Counted from the first letter of the stretch, positions 52,705 through 62,732 are shown. The stretch is 64,000 bases of DNA from Nocardia niigatensis NBRC 100131 (GCF_000308655.1 NZ_BAGC01000040.1:248001-312000); one strand, 5' to 3'. A program made the numbers and translations. The notes: a model not told the origin generated them from the letters alone.

Positions 52705-53655
52705 GTGCATCCGACTTATGCCGACGTGATAACCGCCGCCGACCGCATCTCCGGCCACACCCGGCCGGTCGTCCTCGCCCGCGCGGACGCCGACACCGTG
52801 CCGGTCGCCGGCGAGGTCTGGCTCGCACTCGAGCACATGCAGCACACCGGCAGCTTCAAGGCGCGCGGGGCCGCGAATTTCGTACTGGCACAGCGGGAGC
52901 AGGGGCTGCTGCCCAAGGTGGGAATCACCATCGCGTCCGGCGGGAACGCCGGGGTGGCGTGCGCGTGGGCGGCCCGGCTGGTCGACTCCGCCGCCACCGT
53001 CTTCCTGCCCGGCTCCGCACCCGCGGTGAAGGTGGCGCGCCTACACGCGCTGGGGGCACAGGTGCTGTGCGGCGGCGACGCCTACGCCGACGCGGCCGCC
53101 GAATGCGAGCGATACGCCACCGTCAGCGGGGCATTACGCTCACACGCCTATGACGACCCCTACATCGCGGCGGGCGCGGGCACACTGCTCGACGAAATCG
53201 TCACGCAGGTACCAGAACTCGACACCGTGGTCGTGGCCGTCGGCGGCGGCGGGCTGCTGACGGGGATCACGGTGTCGGCCAACCATCACGGCGTGCGCGT
53301 CGTCGCCGTCGAGCCCGAACGCTGTCGCGCCTTCAACGCCGCTCTCGAGACCGGTGAGCCCGTGGACGTCGAGATCGACTCCATCGCAGCCGATTCCCTC
53401 GGCGCGCGCCGCGTCACTGCGATGGCCTTGTCCGCCGCCGCCGAAGGCGACGTCCGCTCGGTCCTCGTCACCGACAAGCAGATCGCCGCCGCCCGCCAAA
53501 CCCTGTGGGACTGCCGCCGAGTCGCCGCCGAACACGGCGCCTGCACCGCTCTCGCCGCTCTCCTCTCGGGCGCCTACGTCCCCGCCCCCGGTGAACGGGT
53601 GGCGGTCATCGTTTGCGGTGCGAACACCGACCCGACGGACCTGGTGCCGCGCTGA
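52705..53655 (+). CDS. PLP-dependent threonine dehydratase-like enzyme
   Basis: A 316-residue fold-type II PLP enzyme: YADVITAADRISGHTRPVVL, the PLP lysine in HTGSFKARGAANFVL, the phosphate-side ASGGNAGVACAWAARL, and VVVAVGGGGLLTGITVSANH, which binds the cofactor phosphate. It has the size of catabolic threonine/serine dehydratases or serine racemases, without a regulatory ACT domain. GTG 52705 has an AAAGAG site. It is inserted on the opposite strand between hemQ and hemY compared with the M. tuberculosis order. Confidence 0.87.
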   Translation: MHPTYADVITAADRISGHTRPVVLARADADTVPVAGEVWLALEHMQHTGSFKARGAANFVLAQREQGLLPKVGITIASGGNAGVACAWAARLVDSAATVFLPGSAPAVKVARLHALGAQVLCGGDAYADAAAECERYATVSGALRSHAYDDPYIAAGAGTLLDEIVTQVPELDTVVVAVGGGGLLTGITVSANHHGVRVVAVEPERCRAFNAALETGEPVDVEIDSIAADSLGARRVTAMALSAAAEGDVRSVLVTDKQIAAARQTLWDCRRVAAEHGACTALAALLSGAYVPAPGERVAVIVCGANTDPTDLVPR

Positions 53656-53719
53656 GTCTCCGCGCCAGGACCTCGATGCTGGAGACGGCCCTCCTCGGCA
53701 GGCGAGTGGATTCCAGGGG

Positions 53720-55066
53720 TCAGGCCAGGTGGTCGATGATGCGGGCGGCGGCCTTGGTGCCGGTCGCGGCGCAGGCGGGGACGCCGACGCCGTCGAGGTA
53801 GGCGCCGGCCAGCGCCAGGCCGGGGAGATCGGCTGTGGCGGAACGCAGGTCGGCGATGCGGGTGGTGTGACCCGGGGCGTATTGGGGGAGGCCCCCAGGC
53901 CAGCGCTGGACCACCGCGCGGAGGGGTCGGATGTCGGCCGACGTGACGGTGGTCAGGTCTTCGACCGCGGCGGTGATGAGGTCGTCATCGGACCAGGACA
54001 GTGGGGTCGGGTCGCCGAAGCGGCCGAAGGAGGCTCGGACCAAGGCCACGTCACGGGCCGCGAGGTGGGGCCATTTGCGGCTGGAGAGGGTGAATGCCTT
54101 GGCTCGCAAGGGTTCACCGGTGGCCACCAGGATGCCGGAATTGTCGGGGAGGGCGGTCTCGGGCGGGAGAGCCAGGGCCACCACGGCCGAGGAGGCCAGT
54201 TCGATGCCGGCGGCCAGTTCGGCGGCTTGCGGTGCCACTTCGCGCAGGAGTTCCGCGGTGACCGCGGCGGGGGTGGCGAGAATCACGGCGTCCACGTCGC
54301 CGACCGGGTCGAGCCGCCAGCCCTGCGCGGTGCGGGTGAGAGTCGTTACCGCGGTGCCGATTTCGGCCTTCACGTCGGCGGCGGTGCGCAGCGCGTCCAG
54401 CAGGACGCGGTAGCCGTCACGGATACCGCCGAAGACCGGCGCGGTGCTGGGCGGCGGCAGGGCGTCCGACACGGCCCGGGTCAGGCTGGTCGCGCCGCGA
54501 TCCAGGGCGGCGGCCAGCGTCGGTAGCGCGGCACGCACGCCGATCGAATCCGCAAGGCCCGCATACACACCCCCGAGCAGCGGGTCCACGCTGCGCCGGA
54601 CCACCTGCTCCCCGAAGCGATCCCGCACCAGCTCCCCCACCGAGACGTCGCTTCCCCGCTCCCACCGCAGCGGCCGCGACGGCTCCTGCTCGATCGCGGC
54701 CAGGGTCTGCGCATCCACCAGGCCCGCAACCGATTCCGGCCCGGCGGGGATACCCATCAGCGTCCGCTCCGGCAGCCGATGCCCGGCTCCGTTCGACCAC
54801 ACCAGCGGCCGCTTCCCGGCCGGATGCACGAGCTGGTCCTCGATCCCCAACTCCCCCATCAGCTCCGGAATCTCGGGCCGCCGCCCCACGAAGGCCTCGG
54901 CTCCGAGATCGACCGGATCCCCCTCGATCTCCACGGTGCGCAGAATCCCCCCGACCCGATCCCGCCGCTCCACCAGAATCAGTTCCGCCGCGTCCCCGAG
55001 CGCCTTCCGCATCCGATACGCAGCCACCAGTCCACTGATGCCGCCCCCGACAACCGCGACCCGCAT
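53720..55066 (-). CDS. hemY: Coproporphyrinogen III oxidase (protoporphyrinogen oxidase family)
   Basis: A 448-residue flavoprotein: FAD motif VAVVGGGISGLVAAYRMRKA, RRDRVGGILRTVEIEGDPVD, EAFVGRRPEIPELMGELGIE, and at the C-terminus LPGLALAGAYLDGVGVPACA for FAD contact. In actinobacteria this enzyme (CgoX) oxidises coproporphyrinogen III to coproporphyrin III before iron insertion by CpfC and decarboxylation by HemQ. It lies downstream of hemE on the same strand but 530 bases apart. Confidence 0.94.
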   Translation of the reverse strand: MRVAVVGGGISGLVAAYRMRKALGDAAELILVERRDRVGGILRTVEIEGDPVDLGAEAFVGRRPEIPELMGELGIEDQLVHPAGKRPLVWSNGAGHRLPERTLMGIPAGPESVAGLVDAQTLAAIEQEPSRPLRWERGSDVSVGELVRDRFGEQVVRRSVDPLLGGVYAGLADSIGVRAALPTLAAALDRGATSLTRAVSDALPPPSTAPVFGGIRDGYRVLLDALRTAADVKAEIGTAVTTLTRTAQGWRLDPVGDVDAVILATPAAVTAELLREVAPQAAELAAGIELASSAVVALALPPETALPDNSGILVATGEPLRAKAFTLSSRKWPHLAARDVALVRASFGRFGDPTPLSWSDDDLITAAVEDLTTVTSADIRPLRAVVQRWPGGLPQYAPGHTTRIADLRSATADLPGLALAGAYLDGVGVPACAATGTKAAARIIDHLA

Positions 55067-55597
55067 CGACCACTCCTCGCCACTCGTTCAACGCCGCGCC
55101 CGCGCGACCCGCGGCCCGCACCTCGACAACGAGCCGCTCCCGGACCAACCTACTCCGACAGCCTGTCGTAGTTCGCCCGGGTGCCGAGCACCACAATCCC
55201 GGCCCGATCGGGAAGGATTGTGACGGGCCGCGCTCACCAGCACATTCGCCCAATCCGGCCCACACCGGGACGTGATCGATGCCGCACCACGAGTACCGCA
55301 TCGGTCGACGTCGGGCAATGATGGGATTTCGACCCGGACGGTCTGCCCGCCACTGATCCCCGGTTCATGCGGCGCCCGGACGTCGGCGGCCAGCGACGCC
55401 GATCCGGCCTGGGCCGAGCAGCCGTTCGCGACGTTCGCCAATGATCAGCCGTTCGTCACGGCGCGGAACGACGGTGAGATCGCATACAACCATGAGCCCG
55501 CACCGATGCGTCCGCGCGACGCCTGGACGGACAGCGCGAAACCGGCCAGACTCGCGGATCGCAGTTCCGCCGCATCGCGGCGGCGCGGACGCCTGGG
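55067..55597. other. Stretch without a confident gene between hemY and hemE
   Basis: About 530 bases. A plus-strand stretch near 55420-55500 reads EQPFATFANDQPFVTARNDG and a minus-strand one reads GQTVRVEIPSLPDVDRCGTR; both have some coding look and may be remnants of lost genes, but neither has a supported start and stop or a family I know. Confidence 0.4.
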
Positions 55598-56665
55598 TCA
55601 GAGCGGTGCCGGGAGACTGTGGATGAGGGCGACCGTCTCGGTGATGACGCCCGGGTCGGTATTGGGGAGAACGCCGTGCCCGAGGTTGAAGATGTGCCCC
55701 TTGGCTCCCAAGGTTATTGCCTCATCGGCCTCACGGGCGATGCGGCGGACCTCGGCGTCGATGGCGGCGGGGCCGGCGAAGAGGACGGCGGGATCGAGGT
55801 TGCCCTGCAAGGCTTTTCCAGGGCCGACGCGGCGAACGGCCTCGTTCAACGGGATCCGCCAGTCGACGCCGACCACGTCCGCGCCCGCTTCGCCCATGGC
55901 GCCCAGCAGTTCTCCGGTGCCGACACCGAAGTGGATGCGCGGGACACCGGACGACGCGATCTCGGTGAAGACCCGTTCCGAGTGCGGCAGAACGTATTCC
56001 CGGTACTGGGCCAGGCTCAGCGCGCCCGCCCAGGAGTCGAACAGCTGCACGGCGTCGACGCCCGCGTCGATCTGGGCGCGCAGGAATTCGATGGTGATGT
56101 CGGTGAGCACGCCCAGCAGCTGGTGCCAGGTCTCGGGATCGGCGAGCATCATCGCCTTGGTGCGCTCGTGGTTCTTGCTGGGCCCGCCCTCGACCAGGTA
56201 GGACGCCAAAGTGAAGGGGGCACCGGCGAATCCGATGAGCGGAGTGTCACCGAGTGCGTCGAGCAGCAGCTTCACACCGGCGGTGACCGCGCCCACCTCC
56301 TCGGCGCGCAGGCGCGGCAGCGCGCGCACGTCGGCGACGGTGCGGACCGGGTTCGCCACCACGGGGCCGACTCCGGCCACGATGTCGAGGTCGATGCCGG
56401 CGGCCTTGAGCGGAACCACGATGTCGGAGAACAGGATTGCCGCGTCCATCTGGTGGCGGCGGATCGGCTGCATGGTGATCTCGCACACCAGCTCCGGGTC
56501 GAAACACGATTCCAGCATGCCGATTCCGGCACGCACCTCCCGATACTCCGGAAGGGACCGGCCGGCTTGTCTCATGAACCACACCGGACGCCGATGCGGC
56601 ACGCCACCGGTGGCGGCGGCGAGGAACGGGGCATCGGTCAGCTGGCGGCGGGTCTGAGTACTCAT
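55598..56665 (-). CDS. hemE: Uroporphyrinogen decarboxylase
   Basis: A 355-residue HemE. Signature [20 protein letters not shown], active-site [20 protein letters not shown] with the catalytic aspartate, [20 protein letters not shown], and [20 protein letters not shown] at the C-terminus. It decarboxylates the four acetate side chains of uroporphyrinogen III to give coproporphyrinogen III, the substrate of the adjacent hemY product. ATG 56665 is chosen; GTG 56668 precedes it. It is divergent from the DUF3000 gene. Confidence 0.97.
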   Translation of the reverse strand: MSTQTRRQLTDAPFLAAATGGVPHRRPVWFMRQAGRSLPEYREVRAGIGMLESCFDPELVCEITMQPIRRHQMDAAILFSDIVVPLKAAGIDLDIVAGVGPVVANPVRTVADVRALPRLRAEEVGAVTAGVKLLLDALGDTPLIGFAGAPFTLASYLVEGGPSKNHERTKAMMLADPETWHQLLGVLTDITIEFLRAQIDAGVDAVQLFDSWAGALSLAQYREYVLPHSERVFTEIASSGVPRIHFGVGTGELLGAMGEAGADVVGVDWRIPLNEAVRRVGPGKALQGNLDPAVLFAGPAAIDAEVRRIAREADEAITLGAKGHIFNLGHGVLPNTDPGVITETVALIHSLPAPL

Positions 56666-56729
56666 CACTGCCCATCGTAAAGGGGCCCGGCGGCGCGCCT
56701 CGCACTACTCCGCACCGGAGAGGTCTACG

Positions 56730-57365
56730 GTGCCATTCGTGACACCGCTCGACTTCCGCGACGGCGCTGCCCCGACCCCGGAGCCCGAAGAACCAGCCCG
56801 GTTCCGCGCCGCGGTCGAGGCCATGGGAACCGCATCTGTGCATCCTCGAATCGAGCTGGCACCGATCCGCCCGCCGCAGCGCCTCGCCCCGTACTCGTAC
56901 GCCCTCGGCGCGGAAGTCACGCGACCCGACACGAACGTGGTGCCCGTCGACTCCGAAGGCGACGCGTTCGGCCGGCTGATCCTGCTGCACGACCCGGCCG
57001 GGCAGGAAGCCTGGCACGGCGTCTTCCGTCTGGTCGCCTACATCCAGGCCGACATCGACTCCGCGCTCGCCGCCGACCCGCTGCTGCCGGAGGTGGCGTG
57101 GAGCTGGCTGGTCGACGCGCTCGACTCGCGCACCTCGTTCACCGCCCTCGGCGGCACGGTCACCTCCACCAGCTCGGTGCGCTACGGCGACATCGCCGGG
57201 CCGCCGCGCGCGCACCAGCTCGAGCTGCGCGCCTCCTGGACCGTGTCCGACACCGTCATGCGGCCGCACGTGGAAGCCTTCTGCGAGGTGCTCGCCTACG
57301 CGGCCGGGCTGCCGCCCGCGGGGGTAACCCGGCTGGACGTGCGCCGGGGCGAGGGCACCGAGTAA
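56730..57365 (+). CDS. DUF3000 protein (Rv2680-like)
   Basis: A 211-residue protein conserved in mycobacteria and relatives: FRAAVEAMGTASVHPRIELA, PPQRLAPYSYALGAEVTRPD, LILLHDPAGQEAWHGVFRLV and LPEVAWSWLVDALDSRTSFT. Function unknown. The place between hemE (divergent) and the RNase D gene (downstream, same strand) is the same as that of Rv2680 in M. tuberculosis. GTG 56730 is used, with GTG 56739 possible. Confidence 0.9.
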   Translation: MPFVTPLDFRDGAAPTPEPEEPARFRAAVEAMGTASVHPRIELAPIRPPQRLAPYSYALGAEVTRPDTNVVPVDSEGDAFGRLILLHDPAGQEAWHGVFRLVAYIQADIDSALAADPLLPEVAWSWLVDALDSRTSFTALGGTVTSTSSVRYGDIAGPPRAHQLELRASWTVSDTVMRPHVEAFCEVLAYAAGLPPAGVTRLDVRRGEGTE

Positions 57366-57567
57366 TTGGGGGCGAGAACAGGCCGGCCGCACCGCGAATC
57401 TCCGTGCCGGTCGCCGGAAAATGCCCTCTCGCCTGCGAGAACATCTGTACTGCAACGAAATCGACGGGCGCCACGTACGATTCCCCATGGCCCGACGCAG
57501 TGTCACGGCCGGTCGTTTCACCGACGTGACGCGGCCCGCCAATGCCCAACCCGTAGAGTTCAAGACC

Positions 57568-58812
57568 ATGTCCGTACCAGATGAACACGAAGCCACTGCC
57601 GCGGTACCGTTGCTCGCGCCAGTGGATGGTGTACCGCCGGTACTGGACTCTGCCGCCGGAGTGGCCGCGGCCGCCCGCCGGCTCGCGGCCGGCAGCGGCC
57701 CGCTCGCGGTCGACGCCGAGCGCGCCTCCGGCTTCCGCTACTCCAATCGCGCCTACCTGATCCAGCTGCGGCGCGAGGGCGCGGGCAGCTTCCTGATCGA
57801 CCCGATCCCCGTGGACGGGGACCTCACGCCCCTCGCCGAGGTGATCAACCCGCTGGAGTGGGTGCTGCACTCCGCGGATCAGGATCTGCCCGGGCTGGCC
57901 GAACTCGGTCTGCACCCGGCCCGGCTCTTCGACACCGAACTCGGCGGCCGCCTCGCGGGTTACGAGCGCGTGGGCCTGGCCGCCATGGTGGAGAAGCTGC
58001 TCGGCCGCGAATTGCGCAAGGGCCACGGCGCGGCCGACTGGTCCACCCGGCCGCTGCCCGACGACTGGCTGAACTACGCGGCCCTCGATGTCGAGCTCCT
58101 CATCGAACTGCGTAACGCCGTCGCCACCGACCTGGCCGATCAGGGCAAATCCGAATGGGCCGCAGAGGAATTCGAGCACGTCCGCACCGCGGAGCCCGCC
58201 GGCCCCAAGGCCGACCGCTGGCGGCGCACCTCCGGCATCCACACCCTGCGCCGTACCCGCCAGCTCGCCATCGTCCGCGAACTGTGGACGACCCGCGACC
58301 GCCTGGCCCGGCTGCGCGATGTGGCCCCCGCCCGCATCCTCCCGGACTCGGCGATCGTGGCCGCCGCCACCAACGAACCCAAGTCCATCGCCCAGCTGCG
58401 CACCCTGCCGATCTTCGGCGGACCCCGTCAGCGCCGCTACTCGCGCGAATGGCTCGGCGCGGTGGAACGCGCCCGCGCCCTCCCCGACAGCGAGCTCCCG
58501 CCGCTCACCCAGCACTTCGACGGCCCACCCCCGGTCAACCGCTGGGAGCGCCGCGACCCGGCCGCCGCCGCCCGCCTGCAGTGCGCCCGCGCGGCCATGA
58601 CCGACCTCTCCACCGAGGTGTCGGTCCCGGTCGAGAACCTGCTCACCCCGGACCTGCTGCGCCGCATGTGCTGGGACGGCCTGCCCAAATCGGTCGCCAA
58701 CGGCGAAGCCCCGAGCCTCATCGAGGGCTACCTCACCGCGGGTGGCGCCCGTCCCTGGCAGCGCACTTTGACCGTCCCGCGTCTGAGCGAAGCCCTCTAC
58801 CCGAAAAGCTGA
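57568..58812 (+). CDS. rnd: Ribonuclease D
   Basis: A 414-residue DEDD-family 3'-5' exoribonuclease with an HRDC domain. The catalytic acids are in LAVDAERASGFRYSNRAYLI (D-x-E), LHSADQDLPGLAELGL (D) and WLNYAALDVELLIELRNAVA (Y-x-x-x-D). The HRDC part begins at TRQLAIVRELWTTRDRLARL. It is the homologue of Rv2681 and trims stable RNA 3' ends. ATG 57568 is preceded by a TAGAGT -10-like element about 10 bases upstream, so the mRNA may be nearly leaderless. Confidence 0.93.
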   Translation: MSVPDEHEATAAVPLLAPVDGVPPVLDSAAGVAAAARRLAAGSGPLAVDAERASGFRYSNRAYLIQLRREGAGSFLIDPIPVDGDLTPLAEVINPLEWVLHSADQDLPGLAELGLHPARLFDTELGGRLAGYERVGLAAMVEKLLGRELRKGHGAADWSTRPLPDDWLNYAALDVELLIELRNAVATDLADQGKSEWAAEEFEHVRTAEPAGPKADRWRRTSGIHTLRRTRQLAIVRELWTTRDRLARLRDVAPARILPDSAIVAAATNEPKSIAQLRTLPIFGGPRQRRYSREWLGAVERARALPDSELPPLTQHFDGPPPVNRWERRDPAAAARLQCARAAMTDLSTEVSVPVENLLTPDLLRRMCWDGLPKSVANGEAPSLIEGYLTAGGARPWQRTLTVPRLSEALYPKS

Positions 58813-59043
58813 TCCGGAAGTATCGCCCAAGAAAGCTGGGGCACAAGGGATTTCCGAAGTGGACCCCCCGGAACGCACAAGATCACCTTCACCCAGGCAT
58901 CCAAGTCCGCTTCCGTCACCTTGAGCGTCGTCGCCGCGCCACCGGGGTCCACCGCGCAGCAACCGCCGCAGCAGGCCGGCTGTGGTGGCGGCAGCATCGG
59001 ATCCGGCAGCTCGAACCTGCTCGGATCCGGCGGCCCGCACTGA
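58813..59043 (+). pseudogene. Coding-like segment in frame after the RNase D stop
   Basis: After the TGA of the RNase D gene the same frame stays open for 76 codons to TGA 59041-59043 and reads SWGTRDFRSGPPGTHKITFT, then QASKSASVTLSVVAAPPGST and a Gly/Ser-rich tail (GCGGGSIGSGSSN). It looks like the C-terminal end of a secreted or surface protein rather than part of RNase D. No start codon is evident, so it is probably a remnant. Confidence 0.35.
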
Positions 59044-59061
59044 GGTTCCGGCGGTCGTCGC

Positions 59062-59865
59062 TCAGTCCTGGAATTCGGGTGGGCGGCGGTCGCGGCGGGC
59101 TCGGATGGCCTCATCGAAGTTGTCGGTGGTGAGGCGGACGTAGAGCTGGGCCAGGCCCTCGTTCTGCATGTGGGATTCGAAACTGCCGGCCTCCAGTCCG
59201 CTCCAGAGCAGGCGCTTGGTGAGTTCGCCGCCGACGCGGCTCCAGCGGATGATCTGGTCGGCGGTGTCGTAGGCGGTCTCGAGGAGTTTGTCGCCGGGGA
59301 CGACTCGGGAGACGATGCCGATGCGCTCGGCTTCCGTCGCGTCGACGTCGCGACCGGTGAGCATGATCTCGAAGGCGCGGGTGGAGCCGATGGCCCGCGG
59401 CAGCGTGTAACTGATGCCGAGTTCGGCGGAGGTGAGACCGTTGTTGATGCCGGCCGCGCGGAAATAGGCGTCCTCCGCGGCGATTCGGATGTCGGTGCCC
59501 ATGGCCAGGCAGAACCCGCCGCCGATGGCCGCGCCGTTGATGGCGCTGATCACCGGCTGATGCATCCGCTTGATCGTGAGCATCACATTGTTCAGCAGCT
59601 CCATGGAGCGGCGCGCGATGCTGGTGCGCGTCAAGCCCTCTACCCCGGGCACCTTCCCGGCGTGCTGAAGGTCCGCGCCCGAGCAGAATCCGTGCCCGGC
59701 CCCGGTGAGCACCACCACCCGCACCTCATTGTCGGCCGCCACGCCCTCGAGGGTCTCCCGCAGCGGCACCATCACGTCGAACGCCATGGCGTTCATCCGG
59801 TCCGGCCGGTTCAACGTGACCAGCGCGATCCCCGGCCGCGGCTTCTCGACAAGCACAAACGACAT
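59062..59865 (-). CDS. Enoyl-CoA hydratase/isomerase family protein
   Basis: A 267-residue crotonase: LVTLNRPDRMNAMAFDVMVP, the oxyanion-hole segments GAGHGFCSGADLQHAGKVPG and INGAAIGGGFCLAMGTDIRI, and INNGLTSAELGISYTLPRAI, where E of AELG takes the place of a catalytic glutamate. Such enzymes act in fatty-acid or sterol side-chain oxidation. ATG 59865 is chosen. A perfect KstR-type operator lies 21 bases before the start, hinting at steroid-linked control. It is inserted between RNase D and dxs; in M. tuberculosis echA15 lies elsewhere in this block. Confidence 0.9.
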   Translation of the reverse strand: MSFVLVEKPRPGIALVTLNRPDRMNAMAFDVMVPLRETLEGVAADNEVRVVVLTGAGHGFCSGADLQHAGKVPGVEGLTRTSIARRSMELLNNVMLTIKRMHQPVISAINGAAIGGGFCLAMGTDIRIAAEDAYFRAAGINNGLTSAELGISYTLPRAIGSTRAFEIMLTGRDVDATEAERIGIVSRVVPGDKLLETAYDTADQIIRWSRVGGELTKRLLWSGLEAGSFESHMQNEGLAQLYVRLTTDNFDEAIRARRDRRPPEFQD

Positions 59866-59885
59866 CCGAACTCCCGTCCCGAAAC

Positions 59886-59899
59886 TGTAACCTGTTTCA
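59886..59899 (-). promoter_or_regulatory. KstR-type operator upstream of the enoyl-CoA hydratase gene
   Basis: TGTAACCTGTTTCA matches every fixed position of the KstR consensus T-N2-AAC-N2-GTT-N2-A. It sits 21 bases upstream of the start codon, where a repressor would cover the promoter. Confidence 0.6.
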
Positions 59900-59932
59900 G
59901 AATCTACGCGAGAACCGCAGCTCCGCATAGAA

Positions 59933-59966
59933 AACGGGCCCACGATCGAAGGATCGCGGGCCTGTT
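59933..59966 (-). terminator. Terminator of dxs
   Basis: A 15-bp inverted repeat with two mismatches (59933-59947 against 59952-59966), loop of four bases; on the minus strand it is followed by TTTT. It lies 17 bases beyond the dxs stop. Confidence 0.75.
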
Positions 59967-59982
59967 CCGGACTTGACGGGCG

Positions 59983-61929
59983 CTACTCTGCCGCGGGGAG
60001 CAGGGCCTGCTCGATCTCGCTGCCGGAGGCTTCGGCGGCACCGAGCCAGACGTGCACGCGCTGCGCCACCTCACCCGGGGTGAGGCCGAGCTCCTGATGG
60101 ATCCTGGAACGCGAGGCGTGATCGAGGAATTGCTGCGGGACGCCGAGGTCACGGGTGGGGACGTCGACACCCGAGCTGCGGAGCCGGGCGGAAACGGTCG
60201 AACCGACACCGCCGTGCACGCCGTTGTCCTCGAGGGTGACCACCAGGCGGTGGTTCTCGGCCAGCTTCACCACGGTGTCGGACACCGGGAGCACCCAGCG
60301 CGGGTCGACCACGGTCACCGAGACGCCCTCGGCCTCCAGCAGATCCGCGACCTTGAGCGCGAGTTCGGCGAAGGCGCCGACCGCGACCAGCAGCACATCG
60401 GCGTGCACCGAATACGCCGCTGCGTCTTCCACATCCGGCAGACGCAGCACGTCCACGCCCTCGAAACGTTCCACCGCCGGAATCTCCTCGATGGCAGCGC
60501 CCTTCGGGAAGCGGATGGCGGTGGGCCCGTCACTGACGTGCAGGGCCTCCCCCAATTCCTCGCGCAGCCGGACGGCATCGCGCGGGGCGGCGACCCGGAT
60601 ACCGGGGACGATGCCCAGCACCGACAGGTCCCACATGCCGTTGTGCGAGGCGCCGTCGTCGCCGGTGATGCCCGCGCGATCGAGCACCAGCGTCACCGGC
60701 AACTTGAGCAGCGCCACATCCATGAGCAGCTGATCGAAGGCGCGGTTCAGGAAGGTGGAGTAGATCGCCACCACCGGATGCAGACCGCCCAGGGCCATGC
60801 CGGCCGCGGAGGTCACGGCATGCTGTTCGGCGATGCCGACGTCGAACATGCGGTCCGGGAAGCGATTTCCGAACGGGGTCAGGCCGGTCGGTCCCGGCAT
60901 GGCGGCGGTGATCGCCACGATGTCGTCGCGCTGCTCGGCCTGCGCGATGAGCTCCTTGGAGAACACCGAGGTCCAGCTCGGCGCGGACGGGCCGCCCAGC
61001 GGCTCACCGGTCTCCGGGTCGATCTGGTTGATGGCGTGCATCTGATCGGCCTCATGGTCCTCGGCCGGCTTGTAGCCGCGGCCCTTCTGCGTCACCGCGT
61101 GCACGATGACCGGACCACCGAAGTCCTTGGCCCGCCGCAGCGCCGCCTCCAGCTGCACCGGATCGTGCCCGTCGACCGGGCCCACATACTTCAGCCCGAT
61201 ATCGCTGAACAGCTCCTGCGGCGCGACCGCGTCCTTGATGCCGGTCTTGATGGCGTGCAGCATCGAGTAGGCCGAATCCCCCACCCGCGGAATGCTCTGG
61301 ACGATCCGCTTGGTGGCGTCGAGCGCGTGCTCGTAGGCGGGCTGGGTGCGCAGGCCCGCGAGCCGCTCGGCGAGCCCGCCGATGGTCGGCGCGTAGGAGC
61401 GGCCATTGTCGTTGACCACCACGATGACCGAGCGATCCTGCCCCGCGGCGATATTGTTCAGCGCCTCCCAGCACATGCCGCCGGTGAGCGCGCCGTCACC
61501 GACGACCGCGATCACGTGGCGCTTCTGCCGGGTCAGCGCGAACGCCTTGGCGATGCCGTCCGCGTAGGACAGCGAGGCCGAGGCGTGCGAGGACTCCACC
61601 CAGTCGTGGGCGCTCTCGGCCCGGCACGGGTACCCCGACAGGCCGCCCTCTTTGCGCAGCGTGTCGAACCCGTCCTTGCGGCCGGTGAGGATCTTGTGCA
61701 CGTACGCCTGGTGCCCGGTATCGAAGATGATCGGGTCGGCCGGGGAATCGAAAACCCGGTGCAACGCGATGGTCAGCTCCACGACGCCGAGGTTCGGACC
61801 CAGGTGCCCGCCGGTGACAGCGACCTTCCGCACCAGGAACTCGCGAATCTCCTCGGCCAGCTCGTGCAGCTCCGGTACCGACAGCCGGCGCAGGTCCTCG
61901 GGCATGTCGACCCGGGAAAGCACTCCCAC
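59983..61929 (-). CDS. dxs: 1-deoxy-D-xylulose-5-phosphate synthase
   Basis: A 648-residue thiamine-diphosphate enzyme. Transketolase-type N-domain: [35 protein letters not shown], and the ThDP motif [20 protein letters not shown]. The pyrimidine-binding part has [20 protein letters not shown] with the catalytic glutamate and [20 protein letters not shown]. It makes DXP from pyruvate and glyceraldehyde 3-phosphate, the first step of the MEP pathway that feeds prenyl phosphates, including the decaprenyl carrier used by AftC. GTG 61929 follows a GGAG site. Homologue of Rv2682c. Confidence 0.97.
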   Translation of the reverse strand: MGVLSRVDMPEDLRRLSVPELHELAEEIREFLVRKVAVTGGHLGPNLGVVELTIALHRVFDSPADPIIFDTGHQAYVHKILTGRKDGFDTLRKEGGLSGYPCRAESAHDWVESSHASASLSYADGIAKAFALTRQKRHVIAVVGDGALTGGMCWEALNNIAAGQDRSVIVVVNDNGRSYAPTIGGLAERLAGLRTQPAYEHALDATKRIVQSIPRVGDSAYSMLHAIKTGIKDAVAPQELFSDIGLKYVGPVDGHDPVQLEAALRRAKDFGGPVIVHAVTQKGRGYKPAEDHEADQMHAINQIDPETGEPLGGPSAPSWTSVFSKELIAQAEQRDDIVAITAAMPGPTGLTPFGNRFPDRMFDVGIAEQHAVTSAAGMALGGLHPVVAIYSTFLNRAFDQLLMDVALLKLPVTLVLDRAGITGDDGASHNGMWDLSVLGIVPGIRVAAPRDAVRLREELGEALHVSDGPTAIRFPKGAAIEEIPAVERFEGVDVLRLPDVEDAAAYSVHADVLLVAVGAFAELALKVADLLEAEGVSVTVVDPRWVLPVSDTVVKLAENHRLVVTLEDNGVHGGVGSTVSARLRSSGVDVPTRDLGVPQQFLDHASRSRIHQELGLTPGEVAQRVHVWLGAAEASGSEIEQALLPAAE

Positions 61930-62095
61930 GGCTATTGCTCCCTCCGGATGTCTCCTGTGTTTGCAACAGTCTACGGAGCCGTTTCCGGCCCCCGATGCCA
62001 GGAACGAAACGCCACCTGCGACATCCGTGACAGATGTGAGGCTCCACACAGATTACGCCGGTCAACGTGGCCCAGTGGCCCCCTCCGGAGGCGGC

Positions 62096-62320
62096 GTGGC
62101 CCGCATCATCGACGAAGTGTACGAGCTGCGCCGGGCCGACACGTCGGGAACGCCGGCGGACTACATTCCGGAACCGGCGGCGGTGCAACCCGATTCGTTC
62201 GGCATCTGCCCGGCTACCGCGGACGGGCGCGTCCGCGGTAGCGGAGATCTGGGCGCCGTCTTCACGATTCGGTCGATCGCCAAGTCGTTCACCTACGCGC
62301 TCGCCCTGGCCGATCGGCGA
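62096..62320 (+). pseudogene. N-terminal remnant of a glutaminase
   Basis: From GTG 62096 the frame reads ADYIPEPAAVQPDSFGICPA, then GSGDLGAVFTIRSIAKSFTY and ALALAD, matching the first 75 residues of beta-lactamase-like glutaminases including the S-x-x-K catalytic pair (SIAK). The sequence then becomes unrelated and the frame stops at 62464. About 230 residues of the enzyme are missing. Confidence 0.65.
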
Positions 62321-62732
62321 CCCTGGCAAAGGAATTCGAGACCCGCCCATCGTCCACGACGAATCGACTGTCGCGCGCGACAGTCTCGGCTGCGGACTGT
62401 TCCCGGTCCTGGACGGCCGGGTGCGGTTCATGTTCCCGATCGCGACAATCGCCGCACCAGTTGATCACCCGCACCCCGGGCATGTCCGTCGGTGCGACGT
62501 CCATGCCGGCGGGCGTCCCGTACGCCAATGATGTCCACGCCGAGACCACCGTCCGGGTCGCCGTGCTGCCGCCCGCCAGTATCGATCAGCTCACCAGTCA
62601 GGCCGCGGAGGCAGGCCGATGCCGCCGTGCGCGCGGTCGCGGCACACGGCGGCATCTGATCCGCCTCGGGCGAAGCCTCGTCCGACACCCCTCGTCCGGT
62701 CGCACGATCCCGCCCGCGGTCTGTTTCCGCTG
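62321..62732. other. Stretch without a gene, probable remnants
   Basis: About 410 bases. A plus-strand stretch at 62461-62610 reads PGMSVGATSMPAGVPYANDV and TVRVAVLPPASIDQLTSQAA; with one frameshift it would continue as DAAVRAVAAHGGI and stop. This looks like the C-terminal end of an unknown enzyme. No intact gene. Confidence 0.4.
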
